Assembly: GCF_038039535.1 (NCBI RefSeq)
Contig: NZ_JBBPHP010000018.1
Coordinates: forward strand, 1 to 64,000
DNA from: Catalinimonas sp038039535
GTDB taxonomy: Bacteria > Bacteroidota > Bacteroidia > Cytophagales > Cyclobacteriaceae
DNA: 64,000 nt
Reading direction: 5' to 3'
How positions within the stretch are numbered: the first letter of the stretch is position 1; every line of letters starts with the position of its first letter. Below, piece by piece: positions 34,958 through 44,571 of this stretch. A program made the translations under genes and the position numbers. A model generated the notes under the pieces. It did not search any database. It was not told the origin of the DNA and saw only the letters and a list, made by a program, of their open reading frames with translations.

Positions 34958-36775
34958 TTAAAATTTTATGCGCTTAAAAAATTTGTCGGCAAAGGCAGGT
35001 AGATTCATCCCTTTATAAATAAATTCAAAAATACCATGTTCTTGACGCCTATCTGCAATCTTCTGGGGCAAACCCGCCAATAGAAAAGGAATTCTATATT
35101 TCTTAATTTTTTGATTCAAGTCTTCTTCTTTCAAAGAAACATAGATAGTATCATCACTTACCAAAACTACTGCGTGAAATTTTTCCAGGCTATTACTAGG
35201 ATGCTTCATCTTAAGTAAAGTGTCGGGTACTTGCTCAGAATATATTCCTACGGAATGTAAAATATCTTGTACGAAGGAATATCTGATATTCACAATAGCA
35301 GGATTTGCTTTCTCGTCTATGGATAATAATCCAATCGTGGGTCTGGATTTACCTTCAGCTACTTTCCTATCTACCTGTGCTCTTATATTTTCAATTACAG
35401 AGGGTAAATTTATAGTCTTAAGTATACCGTCAGTGCCCTTAATTTTATTGAAAAAATCAGCAGCAGATTTACTCCTCCTGATGTTCGGGTCAACGTAACG
35501 ATTAGAGCCTACAAAAACTTTCTGCTGACATCCGACCTCTTCCATAATTTTAGAGGAATAGGCTGCGATATCCTGTTCTACTTTACCATTTTGAAAAGTA
35601 GTAAGCAAGCCCCCGGCATTTTCTATTTCTAAAAAATACGCCCAGGCTTTCTCGGTTATTTGCGTGGTAAGTTCGTCCAATGCATAGGAGCCATCTACCG
35701 GATTATGTACCAGATCCAGATGAGCTTCATGTCTCAATATGTGTGAAACATTTCTGGTAATCCTACGCGAAAATGAATATTCAGGGGCATATTGTAAGTC
35801 GTGGGGCAAAATTGAAATCTGGGAACAACCTCCCAAAATGGCAGCCATTGCTTCCGAGGTATTTCTCAGCATATTGGCATGAATATCATAAGCTGATTTG
35901 TTATAAAGCGATGAAACTGCCCTCAGGGGAAACTTACCCAAATATTCTACTTCATAACATTTAGCCAACTGATGTAAAAGATGTTGCATCGCTCTAAATT
36001 TAGCGATGTCAACAAAATATGCAGAGCGTGTACCTAAAGTCACTTCCAGATTATTGAACAGGTGGTCAGCTGGATGTCCTAAATTTGTAAGGTGATCAAG
36101 GTATTCAACCACTAAATTACAAGTTAAGCCCAGTTCCTGTATTACAGACGCACCACTGTTGGAAAACTGCCAAGCATTGACACCTAATTTTTTGAGCTGA
36201 GGCAAATCTTGCTCCAGCAAGGTTGACAAATTCTCAATTCCTTGCTCCTTTTTAGTGCTCTTGTCTATATGTTTTTCTATAACATGAAGATATATACTGC
36301 CACGTATATTCTCAGGAAAATACAATTTATCAAATCGTTTTCCAGAATCAAATTTCCAACAAATAGAGACACCTTCAAGAAGAATATCCTTCAACAATAT
36401 AGATGTATTCAAGTCGGTATCAAGGAAAGTGCAATCAAAACATATTGACTCTACTCCTTGTTCCAGGATGTGTAAAGCGAGGCGGTTTGTATCAGTTAAA
36501 TTCACCTCATCGTCAATGCGAATAACTTCCTGAAGTTCCCAGGATTTGGGTGAGTAAGCTTTGTCATGAATTTGAAAAAAATTGACAAAATTAGCTCTCT
36601 TAACCCCATCAGTATAGAAAGGATACATTGGTATTCCTTCCACTGTTTTTCCAAGCAAAAGTTTATCAAAATCCTTACTTGCTAAATCAAGTGAAGCCTG
36701 CTTTATCCAGTCTTCTTTATTCGCCTTAGTAAAAGAATCAAAAAGAGATGTTTTATTATGGTAAAGTGATGACAT
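34958..36775 (-). CDS. mutA: Methylmalonyl-CoA mutase, small subunit
   Basis: The 605-residue protein resembles the large subunit in its barrel (for example YNKSAYDIHANMLRNTSEAMAA split around residue 300, and NPVDGSYALDELT) but lacks the cobalamin DxHxxG motif in its degenerate C-terminal domain. It is therefore the non-catalytic partner. It is the first gene of the two-gene unit. Its start at 36775 faces the AT-rich leader of dnaA, so the two transcripts diverge. The gene is more AT-rich than mutB, which fits weaker constraint on this subunit. Confidence 0.93.
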   Translation of the reverse strand: MSSLYHNKTSLFDSFTKANKEDWIKQASLDLASKDFDKLLLGKTVEGIPMYPFYTDGVKRANFVNFFQIHDKAYSPKSWELQEVIRIDDEVNLTDTNRLALHILEQGVESICFDCTFLDTDLNTSILLKDILLEGVSICWKFDSGKRFDKLYFPENIRGSIYLHVIEKHIDKSTKKEQGIENLSTLLEQDLPQLKKLGVNAWQFSNSGASVIQELGLTCNLVVEYLDHLTNLGHPADHLFNNLEVTLGTRSAYFVDIAKFRAMQHLLHQLAKCYEVEYLGKFPLRAVSSLYNKSAYDIHANMLRNTSEAMAAILGGCSQISILPHDLQYAPEYSFSRRITRNVSHILRHEAHLDLVHNPVDGSYALDELTTQITEKAWAYFLEIENAGGLLTTFQNGKVEQDIAAYSSKIMEEVGCQQKVFVGSNRYVDPNIRRSKSAADFFNKIKGTDGILKTINLPSVIENIRAQVDRKVAEGKSRPTIGLLSIDEKANPAIVNIRYSFVQDILHSVGIYSEQVPDTLLKMKHPSNSLEKFHAVVLVSDDTIYVSLKEEDLNQKIKKYRIPFLLAGLPQKIADRRQEHGIFEFIYKGMNLPAFADKFFKRIKF

Positions 36776-37376
36776 GCAAAAAGTTAGGTAAAAAGTTAGA
36801 GAAAATGAACCGATAGTAAATAAAGAACAGACTTTTATATAGTCTAAAAATCAAGGCTAAAAAGATTCAAAAACTTACATATTTAAGCCTGAAAAAATAT
36901 GAAAATACTAACAAATAATAATAACTATTAAATTTTAATATAGTCAAAATCAATACAAAAATAATTTGATATTCAACTAAATTTCAACAAAAAATATCAG
37001 CTTTTTTTTGCAGCCTGACAGCAAAAAAATTTATGAAAAAAAAATAAAAAAAACTCTAACGTTTCACTAATCGCTACTTGCTTTTCAGCATAAGATACTG
37101 ATATCTAATTTATTGAGCCCAGTATCTTAAAGTAAAGTCTAAATATTTTATATTAAATTTTTCTAATAAATATTTAAACTTAACAGTTATTTGATATGAG
37201 AATTTCTACAGCTTTTTAGCTTTAGTTTAGTGTCAAGAAAATGAGTGTTTTTTTGTTTTCTATTTTTTTTTCATTTTTACCAACCCTCGCAAGTTAATTC
37301 TCTAGATAAGAGCCTAATTTGTGAACATCAGTCAAAAGAATTTCCGGCATTTATATAATGGTGCCAATAATTGATT
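36776..37376. other. AT-rich divergent leader between mutA and dnaA
   Basis: About 600 bp with no gene and long A and T runs. No DnaA box close to TTATCCACA was found on either strand by eye. A perfect 10-bp inverted repeat, TAAGATACTG (37091-37100) and CAGTATCTTA (37120-37129), has a 19-nt loop. TTTG (37190-37193) and TAGCTTTA (37217-37224), 23 bp apart, are a weak dnaA promoter candidate. An origin here is possible because of the base composition and the dnaA gene, but the box evidence is missing. Confidence 0.45.
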
Positions 37377-38858
37377 ATGCTTATGAGCCCTAACCCTATG
37401 CTGATGCAAAAAGATCATCAAATCATCTGGAACAACTGTTTACAGATCATAAGGGATAATGTTGGCGAACAAAGTTTTAAGACATGGTTTGCACCCATTA
37501 AGCCATTACGCTTAGTCAATAAAACGCTCACTTTGCAAGTACCTAGTCAGTTCTTCTATGAGTGGTTAGAAGAGCACTACGTTTATCTGCTAAGAAAAGC
37601 TATTGATGCTGAAATTGGTTTGGATGGACAGCTAGAATATTCAGTGATTGTAGACCAAAACAATCAGAAGAATAGGTCTTTACCAGTCAACTCACCTAAT
37701 GCAAATATTAACGAATCACCAAACTCAAAAACCTTTCCTAAAAACAGAACGGATCGCAAACTTCAGTCTCAGCATAGCCGGGATTATGATGGCCCTTTTT
37801 CATTTCAAAACATTGAGAGTCTAAAGCAGGAATCTCATTTAAATGCAAAATATGATTTTGATTCATATATAGAAGGTGACTGTAACCGACTGGCCAGATC
37901 TGCTGGTTATGCCGTTGCTATGAAGCCAGGAAGCACAGCTTTCAACCCACTCATGTTATACGGTGGTGTAGGGTTGGGTAAAACACACTTAGTACAGGCA
38001 ATTGGTAATGAGATCAAGAAAAGTTTTGAAGGTAAGTTTGTGCTTTATGTATCCTCTGAAAAATTTACTTCACAGTTTATAGAGGCTCTTAAAAACAACA
38101 ATGTTCAAAAGTTCACCAACTTCTACCTTCAAGTGGAGGTATTAATTATTGATGATATTCAATTTCTATCCGGCAAAGAGAAAACACAGGAAATCTTCTT
38201 CCATATTTTCAATCACCTGCATCAGTCCGGAAAGCAGATTATCATGACCAGTGACTGCCCTCCCAGAGATCTTCATGGTTTAACTGAAAGATTAATCTCC
38301 AGATTTAAGTGGGGACTTACAGCAGACCTTCAAACACCTGACTTTGAAACAAGAATTGCAATTATTCAGCGTAAGATGCAGAGTGATGGCATGTTTATTC
38401 CTGACGATGTTATAGAATATGTGGCTTATAATGTAGACACTAATGTACGAGAATTGGAAGGTATATTAGTTTCATTAATTGCCCATGCCTCTTTAAATGA
38501 AAGGAATATTGATCTTGAGCTCACTAAACAGATTCTTAAAAACATAGTCCAGAATACTGAACCGGAGCTCAATGTAGATCAAATTCAGAAAACAACTTCT
38601 AAACAATTTAATATCACGCTGGAAGATATAAAGTCCAAAACCAGAAAGAAGGAAGTAGTAATTGCTCGTCAGGTAGCCATGTACTTGTCCAAGGAATACA
38701 CTAAGCACTCACTAAAAGTTATAGGTTACCATTTCGGAGGTAGAGATCATGCAACAGTGATTCATGCTGTGAAGTGTGTACAAGACATGATAGAGCAAAA
38801 TACAACCATTGCTGATGAAATCAGGAGCATCAAAACTAAATTGAAGATTAAGAAGTAA
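37377..38858 (+). CDS. dnaA: Chromosomal replication initiator DnaA
   Basis: DnaA binds DnaA boxes at the origin and opens it in the ATP form. Domain I (IWNNCLQIIRDNVGEQSFKTWF) is followed by a polar, low-complexity linker. Domain III has Walker A GGVGLGKTHL (about 196-205), Walker B VLIIDDIQFL and sensor regions. Domain IV has the helix-turn-helix with GGRDHATVIHAVKCV at about 455-470. Several in-frame starts lie close together: TTG at 37371, ATG at 37377, 37383, 37398 and 37404. I use 37377; the last would fit other Bacteroidota proteins that begin MQKD. No Shine-Dalgarno sequence decides. An unknown exported protein gene follows after 11 bp. Confidence 0.97.
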   Translation: MLMSPNPMLMQKDHQIIWNNCLQIIRDNVGEQSFKTWFAPIKPLRLVNKTLTLQVPSQFFYEWLEEHYVYLLRKAIDAEIGLDGQLEYSVIVDQNNQKNRSLPVNSPNANINESPNSKTFPKNRTDRKLQSQHSRDYDGPFSFQNIESLKQESHLNAKYDFDSYIEGDCNRLARSAGYAVAMKPGSTAFNPLMLYGGVGLGKTHLVQAIGNEIKKSFEGKFVLYVSSEKFTSQFIEALKNNNVQKFTNFYLQVEVLIIDDIQFLSGKEKTQEIFFHIFNHLHQSGKQIIMTSDCPPRDLHGLTERLISRFKWGLTADLQTPDFETRIAIIQRKMQSDGMFIPDDVIEYVAYNVDTNVRELEGILVSLIAHASLNERNIDLELTKQILKNIVQNTEPELNVDQIQKTTSKQFNITLEDIKSKTRKKEVVIARQVAMYLSKEYTKHSLKVIGYHFGGRDHATVIHAVKCVQDMIEQNTTIADEIRSIKTKLKIKK

Positions 38859-38869
38859 TCATCAGACTT

Positions 38870-39811
38870 ATGCGCTGCTTATTTTGTATTGCTTTCTTTA
38901 TTCAGTTACCACTATTTCTCGTCGGACAATCCCTGAATGTATCCAAAAAGCTCATCCTGTCTGCACCTCTTGCTAAGGAAAGCCTTGAGCGATCCATTTT
39001 TATCAAAAATTCAAGTAGCAGTGAGGCCAGCATAAATCAATTGTTGATCAGAGGCAGACATGCTACTGATTTTCATTTGAATACAGTAGTAACCTTTCCT
39101 CTATCCATTCCTGCTGACGATTCTGTTGAGCTGAGCTTCACATTTAAGCCTAAAGAAAATGTTGGGATACATACATCCACATTGCAAATTAATTCTGCAG
39201 CATTTGATGATGGGCATGCCTTGGTTCAGCTGGTTGGACTAGCTAATAAAGGTATGGAAGGAGAAAATGAACCTTCGCTTCATACCATTCTGGAAACACT
39301 TGGTTATGCCATTGACATTGGCGGTACTTCACTTAAGCTTGGTACCGAAGACTCCCTCTTAGGTGACGAAGTTCAGCTGAAACAATTTGTAAGTGCCTCA
39401 AGTGAAAAAGTACAAATTATTCCTGTGGCTCGTTTTTCTCCAGAAGGTCAGGTTCCTTTTGGATATTATCAAGAAAAAGACAGCCAACTCATGTATAATA
39501 AGGTGGGAACTCTATCTGAAGAATATCTTCAACATCAATCTTTATTTCCACGGTTAACTTCAGGAAAGACAAGCTTTGCACCTGATAAAGGAAGTTTCGG
39601 AATATTTATCTCAACAGATTCGCATGCTACATATACTGATTATACTCTGAACACCGAAGTTGAGCATGCCTGTAGAGTTTACCCACTAAAAGACAGTGAT
39701 GGCAATACTATTGAAAATCATTACCTGATCTGTTTTGAGGAAGCTACAAATGGTGATTATCAGGATTTTGTGTTTGTGATCAGTAACGTCAGTCCATATT
39801 TAGCTCCCTAA
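38870..39811 (+). CDS. Exported protein of unknown function with an Ig-like abnormal-spindle/HYDIN type domain
   Basis: The 313-residue product has a signal peptide (FCIAFFIQLPLFLVGQS). Residues about 25-130 look like an immunoglobulin-like HYDIN/ASPM domain: SIFIKNSSSSEASINQLLI, FPLSIPADDSVELSFTFKP and IHTSTLQINS. The C-terminal part (about 145-313) contains DIGGTSLKLGTEDSLLGDEV and YPLKDSDGNTIENHYLICFEE and matches nothing I recognise. It follows dnaA by 11 bp and could be co-transcribed, but the reason for that linkage is not evident. It overlaps the convergent metallophosphoesterase gene by four bases. Confidence 0.6.
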   Translation: MRCLFCIAFFIQLPLFLVGQSLNVSKKLILSAPLAKESLERSIFIKNSSSSEASINQLLIRGRHATDFHLNTVVTFPLSIPADDSVELSFTFKPKENVGIHTSTLQINSAAFDDGHALVQLVGLANKGMEGENEPSLHTILETLGYAIDIGGTSLKLGTEDSLLGDEVQLKQFVSASSEKVQIIPVARFSPEGQVPFGYYQEKDSQLMYNKVGTLSEEYLQHQSLFPRLTSGKTSFAPDKGSFGIFISTDSHATYTDYTLNTEVEHACRVYPLKDSDGNTIENHYLICFEEATNGDYQDFVFVISNVSPYLAP

Positions 39812-41058
39812 GCTTTTTTCAATTCCATGATAGTAATTTCTGGTAAAATACCTATTCTTCCGGGAAATACTAAATAGCCATAGCCGCGATTCACATATAG
39901 ATACTGTTCTGCCTGCTGGTACAGGCCAGCCCATTGCTTATAGCGATATTGCACCGGGCTCCACTTAAAGTCACCGATTTCAATACCAAACTGCATTCCA
40001 TGCGTATGCCCGGCAAACATAATATCAATGTCTTTGTACTCCTGACGTACTTGCGCATCCCAATGGCTGGGATCATGGGATAATAAAAGCCTGACCGGAG
40101 CATCCTGAGTGCCTTTGTAAGCCTGATCCAGCCTACCGTATTTTGCAAATCCGCCGGTGCCCCAGTTCTCAATACCCAGTATTGCAATTCTGTCGCTGCC
40201 CTGTTGTAAAAAGCGATTATCGTTCATCAACAAATCCCAACCCATCTGCTTATGCACCTGTATCAGATTTTGCAGGTTTTTCCTTTTCGCATCTGCAGAT
40301 TGCCAATTGGCATAATCACCGTAATCATGATTTCCTAAAGTAGAATATACCCCCAGAGGAGCTTTCACCTTGCTGAAAATATCCTGATACTCTTTAACTT
40401 CATCTGCTCTGTCATTTACTAAGTCGCCAGTAAAAAAAATAAAATCAGGTTTTTCTGCTAACAACATATCTATACCACCTTTCACTGCAGTTTTGTTAAA
40501 AAAACTACCGGAGTGAATATCTGAAATCTGGGCTAAGCGTATGCCGTCAAAGCTGGTTGGGAGGTTTTTGAGGTAAACAGTTTTCTTTCTTATTCGGTAG
40601 TCATGAGCACCTGAAATAATTCCGTAACCCATTGTAAGGGCTGGTACAGCAGAGACCACAAGTGAAGATTTTACTAAAAAATCTGATCTGGAAATACCAC
40701 CTCCCTGTGATGCATTGTCAGTGGAGGAAGGTGCAAATTGTGCCCACACCCAACGTACTGCTCTTCCAACATCATCTACCATCAGAAAGACTACTCCAAA
40801 GATTTTAGAGAAGTAGTTAACGAAGATGAACGAAAAAATAATGGTCCGCATATCTCTCCCCATCTCCGTTTTCCCTCCCAGGTTATAGTAAAGAAACCCG
40901 CTGATGCTTATTATGGTAACTGCCCAATATAGAATATAAATTACTTTTCTCCAGCTACCTGAAAGCTCATCAATGAGTGAACGAACAGCCTGAAAGACAT
41001 ACCAGTCCATTATAAAGAAAAGCAAAGCTACAATACCTACAAATGTCATTCTATTCAT
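39808..41058 (-). CDS. Membrane metallophosphoesterase (YaeI-like)
   Basis: The 416-residue protein has about four hydrophobic segments in its first 150 residues (for example IVALLFFIMDWYVF, VIYILYWAVTIISISGFLYY). A soluble calcineurin-like phosphoesterase domain follows with all metal motifs: ISDIHSGSF near 176, FTGDLVNDRADE near 207, TLGNHDYGDY near 233 and AGHTHGMQFG near 353. Relatives with this layout act on lipids such as UDP-diacylglucosamine-type molecules or on other phosphoesters. The substrate is not fixed. A strong terminator of the efflux operon lies just upstream of its start. Confidence 0.9.
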   Translation of the reverse strand: MNRMTFVGIVALLFFIMDWYVFQAVRSLIDELSGSWRKVIYILYWAVTIISISGFLYYNLGGKTEMGRDMRTIIFSFIFVNYFSKIFGVVFLMVDDVGRAVRWVWAQFAPSSTDNASQGGGISRSDFLVKSSLVVSAVPALTMGYGIISGAHDYRIRKKTVYLKNLPTSFDGIRLAQISDIHSGSFFNKTAVKGGIDMLLAEKPDFIFFTGDLVNDRADEVKEYQDIFSKVKAPLGVYSTLGNHDYGDYANWQSADAKRKNLQNLIQVHKQMGWDLLMNDNRFLQQGSDRIAILGIENWGTGGFAKYGRLDQAYKGTQDAPVRLLLSHDPSHWDAQVRQEYKDIDIMFAGHTHGMQFGIEIGDFKWSPVQYRYKQWAGLYQQAEQYLYVNRGYGYLVFPGRIGILPEITIMELKKA

Positions 41059-41076
41059 ACTAAACTCTTTACAAAA

Positions 41077-41107
41077 ATAAACCCATCTAATATGTAGATG
41101 GGTTTAT
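41077..41107 (-). terminator. Intrinsic terminator of the efflux operon
   Basis: ATAAACCCATCTA (41077-41089) and TAGATGGGTTTAT (41095-41107) form a perfect 13-bp stem with a 5-nt loop. On the minus strand the stem is followed by TTTTTG. It lies 20 bp past the stop of the RND transporter. Confidence 0.9.
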
Positions 41108-41126
41108 CGCTTATTTATTGTTTGGG

Positions 41127-44100
41127 CTAAGAAACTTTAGCCACTTTTCGTTTGTCAAATGCTCTAATTTTTATTTTATCAACCAGGAGATACATAACAG
41201 GAACTACTACCAACGTTAGGAAAGTAGCGAAAACTAACCCAAAGATTACCGTCCAGGCCATTGGACCCCAGAAATCCGCATTGGGTCCACCGTAATAAAT
41301 TTGAGCGTCAAAGTCAGAGAATAGTGTAAAGAAATTAATATTCAAACCGATAGCTAATGGTATGAGTCCCAATACCGTTGTAATAGCAGTTAAAAGTACC
41401 GGACGTAGCCTCACTCTCCCTCCATCTATGATACTATTTAGTATTTCGTGATAAGGTAATATTTCGTCTTCAGCCACATTTAACTCAGATCTACGCCTTT
41501 CCCTGATCAGATTGGTATAGTCAATGAGCACGATAGCATTGTTGACCACAACACCTGCCAAAGAAATAATACCAATTCCTGTCATGATCACTACGAAGCT
41601 CATATCAAATATTACTAATCCCAGGAATACACCTATTGTACTCAATATTACTGAAGTCATGATGATGAAAGGGGTCATAACGGAATTGAACTGGGAAACA
41701 ATGATAAAGAAGATGAGCATAACCGCTATCATCAATGCGTTGAATAAGAACTGGCTGGATTCTTCCTGCTCTTGCTGCTCTCCGGTAAAGCTCACTTCAA
41801 AGCCTGCCGGAATATCAATATCCCGCACGACATCCTGTATACGCTGATTAATTTCAGTCGCATTATATCCTTGCAATACATTTGAGGAAAGCGTAATCAC
41901 TCGGTCCAGATCTTTTCGCTTAATAGAACCATAAGTAGATGAATATTTCAGATCCACAACCGAAGAAATAGGAATCTGACGCATATTTCCCTGATTGTCA
42001 CGGAATGTGATACTCTGATTAATCAATGCATCTACATTGTACCTGTATTCCTGAGCTAGTCTCAGTTGAATGGGATAGTCATCTTCCCCTTCTTTAAATT
42101 TAGATACCTCAAGCCCGAAAAGCGCAGTCCTTAATTCATTGGCGATGGTTGAAGTTGAAAGCCCGAAACGGCGTGCTTTATCCCTATTAATATCCACCAG
42201 GAGTTCAGGCTTTCCTGTCTCCAGATCTTTCTTCAATTCTTCAATCCCCGGGATATTTGCCTGTTCTATCTGCCCTTGTATTTTATTGGCTACTGCTATT
42301 AACTGATCGTAATCCTCACCGCTAATCTCTATATTGATAGGCTTACCTACCGGCGGACCAGTTTGATCTTTGTCTACAGTAATTTCAGCTCCTGGAAACT
42401 GACTTACCATATCTCTCACATCATCCATTACTTTAGCAGTAGAAATGTCGTTCCGTAATTCATAATCCAGAAAAGAAATATTAATTCTGGCTTTATGAGG
42501 AGTATTTCCAGGGCTAACGCCTTCATTTGGATCATTGGCATTCTCACCCACCTGGGTAATCACTGCCTCTACAATTGAATCGTAAGGCTGGAGTACTTTG
42601 GTTAATTCATCTTCTATTCTCAGTGTAAGTTCGTTGGTAGCTTCTATGTCTGAGCCTATAGGTTTTTGAACAAATATGTTGATATAATTGGGTTCATTAC
42701 TGGGGAAAAATTCAACCAATGGCTGCTTAACTACAACCAATCCAATAGAGAAGAACAATAGTAAAACCGTTCCGAAAAAAACGAAATACGGATTCTTACC
42801 TCTTAAAGAAAATGTGATGGTTTTGGTATATACTTTTTCCATCCAAGTAAGAAAATGTTCCTGAAACCACTTGATGGAAGGTACGAACACATACAGATTA
42901 AGTGGTATAAGAAGCGCTGCCAGCATAAGCAAATTGGCAATCGTAAATACCTGAAATAAATAAAACGGGATAGCTAACACAGCCAGAATACCAGCGGTGA
43001 TCATTAATTTTTTCCGTTTTCTTTTGGTTAGACTACTTCCTACCCTCATATACATAGATGTAAGCACAGGGTTGATCACCAGGGCTACAAATAGTGAAGA
43101 AGAAAGTACGATGATCAGCGTAATCGGCAGATAGCGCATAAACTCTCCGATAATACCACTCCAGAAAGCCAAGGGTAGAAAAGCTGCAAGTGTAGTAGCT
43201 GTAGAAGTAATAATAGGCAACGCGACTTCACCTACACCTTCTTTAGCAGCTCTGATGGATGAATAACCTTCCTGCATCAGGCGGTAGATATTTTCCACTA
43301 CCACAATACCATTATCTACCAGCATACCTAAAGCCAATATCAGAGAAAATAGCACCATCATATTGATTGTGACATCAAGGAAGCTCAGTACCATGAATGA
43401 CATAAACATAGAAAGAGGAATGGCTATACCTACAAAAAGTGCATTTCTAAGATTCAGGAAGAACATCAGCACTATCACTACGAGTATAACCCCAGAGATT
43501 ATACTGTTCTCCAAGTTATTCAGCATGGACTTGGTAGACTTAGACTGGTCATTGGTGATCAGTATTTCCAAATCAGGAGGGAAGCGGTTCTCCTGCGCTT
43601 CAGCAACAATCTCTTTTATTTTATCTGAAGCTGCTACAAGGTTTTCACCTCTTCTTTTTACAACACCTAAGGTAACAACTGGATTATTATTCATACGAGC
43701 GTAACTGCTGCGCTCTTCATAGGTATCTGAGACAGATGCCACATCCCTGACGTACACAATGTCACCACCTTCATGCTTAACTATTACATCTTCAATTTGA
43801 TCAGCCTCAGTAAATTCTCCAGCAACCCTTAGGGATCTTCTAAATTCATCAGCTTTAATGTTACCACCCGAAATTGTTACGTTCTCTGCAGCAATGGCAT
43901 TCTGAATATCAGAAAAAGAAACTTCCATCGCCTCCATCTGGTACGGATTTGCATTGACCTGAATTTCACGCTCCATCAATCCGCTGATATTTGCTTCCTG
44001 TGTTTCCGAAAGTGATTCAATTTCATCCTGAAGATATTCAGCGTATTCTTTCAGTTCGTTGTTACTATAATCACCCGAAATATTAATATACATGATAGGC

Positions 44101-44543
44101 AGATCCTGTAGATTGATTTCAAATACATTAGGATCTTCGTCCAAATCAGTAGGCAGTTCACTCTTTGCCTGATCCACCTTATCTTTTACATCCTGTAAAG
44201 CTTTAGCAAGGTCAACATCCGGTGTAAATTCAACAATGATGGTAGAGTAATCCTGAATTGAAGTGGAAGTAATGTTGTCTACTCCAGTTATACCTTTGAT
44301 TTCTTTCTCAATAGGACGAGTAACCAGATTCTCAATATCCACAGGTGAATTACCAGGATAGGGCGTACCTACATAAATGGTAGGGAATACTACTTCTGGA
44401 AAGCTTTCCTTGGGCATAGTTACATAGGATGTGATTCCTAGTACGGCAATTATAAACCCAAGAATAAGGATACTGGTCCGATTATTAACAGCCAAAGAGC
44501 TTAGACCAAATTCTCTTTTGATGTCTTTTTTTTGGTTGTCCAT
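41127..44543 (-). CDS. RND-family efflux transporter permease
   Basis: The 1138-residue inner-membrane pump is of the AcrB/HAE type. The N-terminus SLAVNNRTSILILGF leads into the first membrane helix; two large periplasmic loops and two halves of six helices follow. The helix-four proton-relay region reads LALGMLVDNGIVVVENIYR, with one Asp where AcrB has two. An extra hydrophobic stretch (about 512-555, ITAGILAVLAIPFYLFQ and LLMLAALLIPLNLYVF) sits after the basic KRKRKK in the cytoplasmic linker between the halves and makes the protein about 100 residues longer than AcrB. It is the last gene of a TetR-TolC-adaptor-pump operon. The substrates are unknown. Confidence 0.95.
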   Translation of the reverse strand: MDNQKKDIKREFGLSSLAVNNRTSILILGFIIAVLGITSYVTMPKESFPEVVFPTIYVGTPYPGNSPVDIENLVTRPIEKEIKGITGVDNITSTSIQDYSTIIVEFTPDVDLAKALQDVKDKVDQAKSELPTDLDEDPNVFEINLQDLPIMYINISGDYSNNELKEYAEYLQDEIESLSETQEANISGLMEREIQVNANPYQMEAMEVSFSDIQNAIAAENVTISGGNIKADEFRRSLRVAGEFTEADQIEDVIVKHEGGDIVYVRDVASVSDTYEERSSYARMNNNPVVTLGVVKRRGENLVAASDKIKEIVAEAQENRFPPDLEILITNDQSKSTKSMLNNLENSIISGVILVVIVLMFFLNLRNALFVGIAIPLSMFMSFMVLSFLDVTINMMVLFSLILALGMLVDNGIVVVENIYRLMQEGYSSIRAAKEGVGEVALPIITSTATTLAAFLPLAFWSGIIGEFMRYLPITLIIVLSSSLFVALVINPVLTSMYMRVGSSLTKRKRKKLMITAGILAVLAIPFYLFQVFTIANLLMLAALLIPLNLYVFVPSIKWFQEHFLTWMEKVYTKTITFSLRGKNPYFVFFGTVLLLFFSIGLVVVKQPLVEFFPSNEPNYINIFVQKPIGSDIEATNELTLRIEDELTKVLQPYDSIVEAVITQVGENANDPNEGVSPGNTPHKARINISFLDYELRNDISTAKVMDDVRDMVSQFPGAEITVDKDQTGPPVGKPINIEISGEDYDQLIAVANKIQGQIEQANIPGIEELKKDLETGKPELLVDINRDKARRFGLSTSTIANELRTALFGLEVSKFKEGEDDYPIQLRLAQEYRYNVDALINQSITFRDNQGNMRQIPISSVVDLKYSSTYGSIKRKDLDRVITLSSNVLQGYNATEINQRIQDVVRDIDIPAGFEVSFTGEQQEQEESSQFLFNALMIAVMLIFFIIVSQFNSVMTPFIIMTSVILSTIGVFLGLVIFDMSFVVIMTGIGIISLAGVVVNNAIVLIDYTNLIRERRRSELNVAEDEILPYHEILNSIIDGGRVRLRPVLLTAITTVLGLIPLAIGLNINFFTLFSDFDAQIYYGGPNADFWGPMAWTVIFGLVFATFLTLVVVPVMYLLVDKIKIRAFDKRKVAKVS

Positions 44544-44571
44544 GCCTATCTAAATATCAGAGATAAATATT

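Noticed and set aside
36776..37376. Confident oriC call
   Set aside because: No DnaA box matching TTATNCACA was seen on either strand; AT-richness and a dnaA gene alone are not enough.
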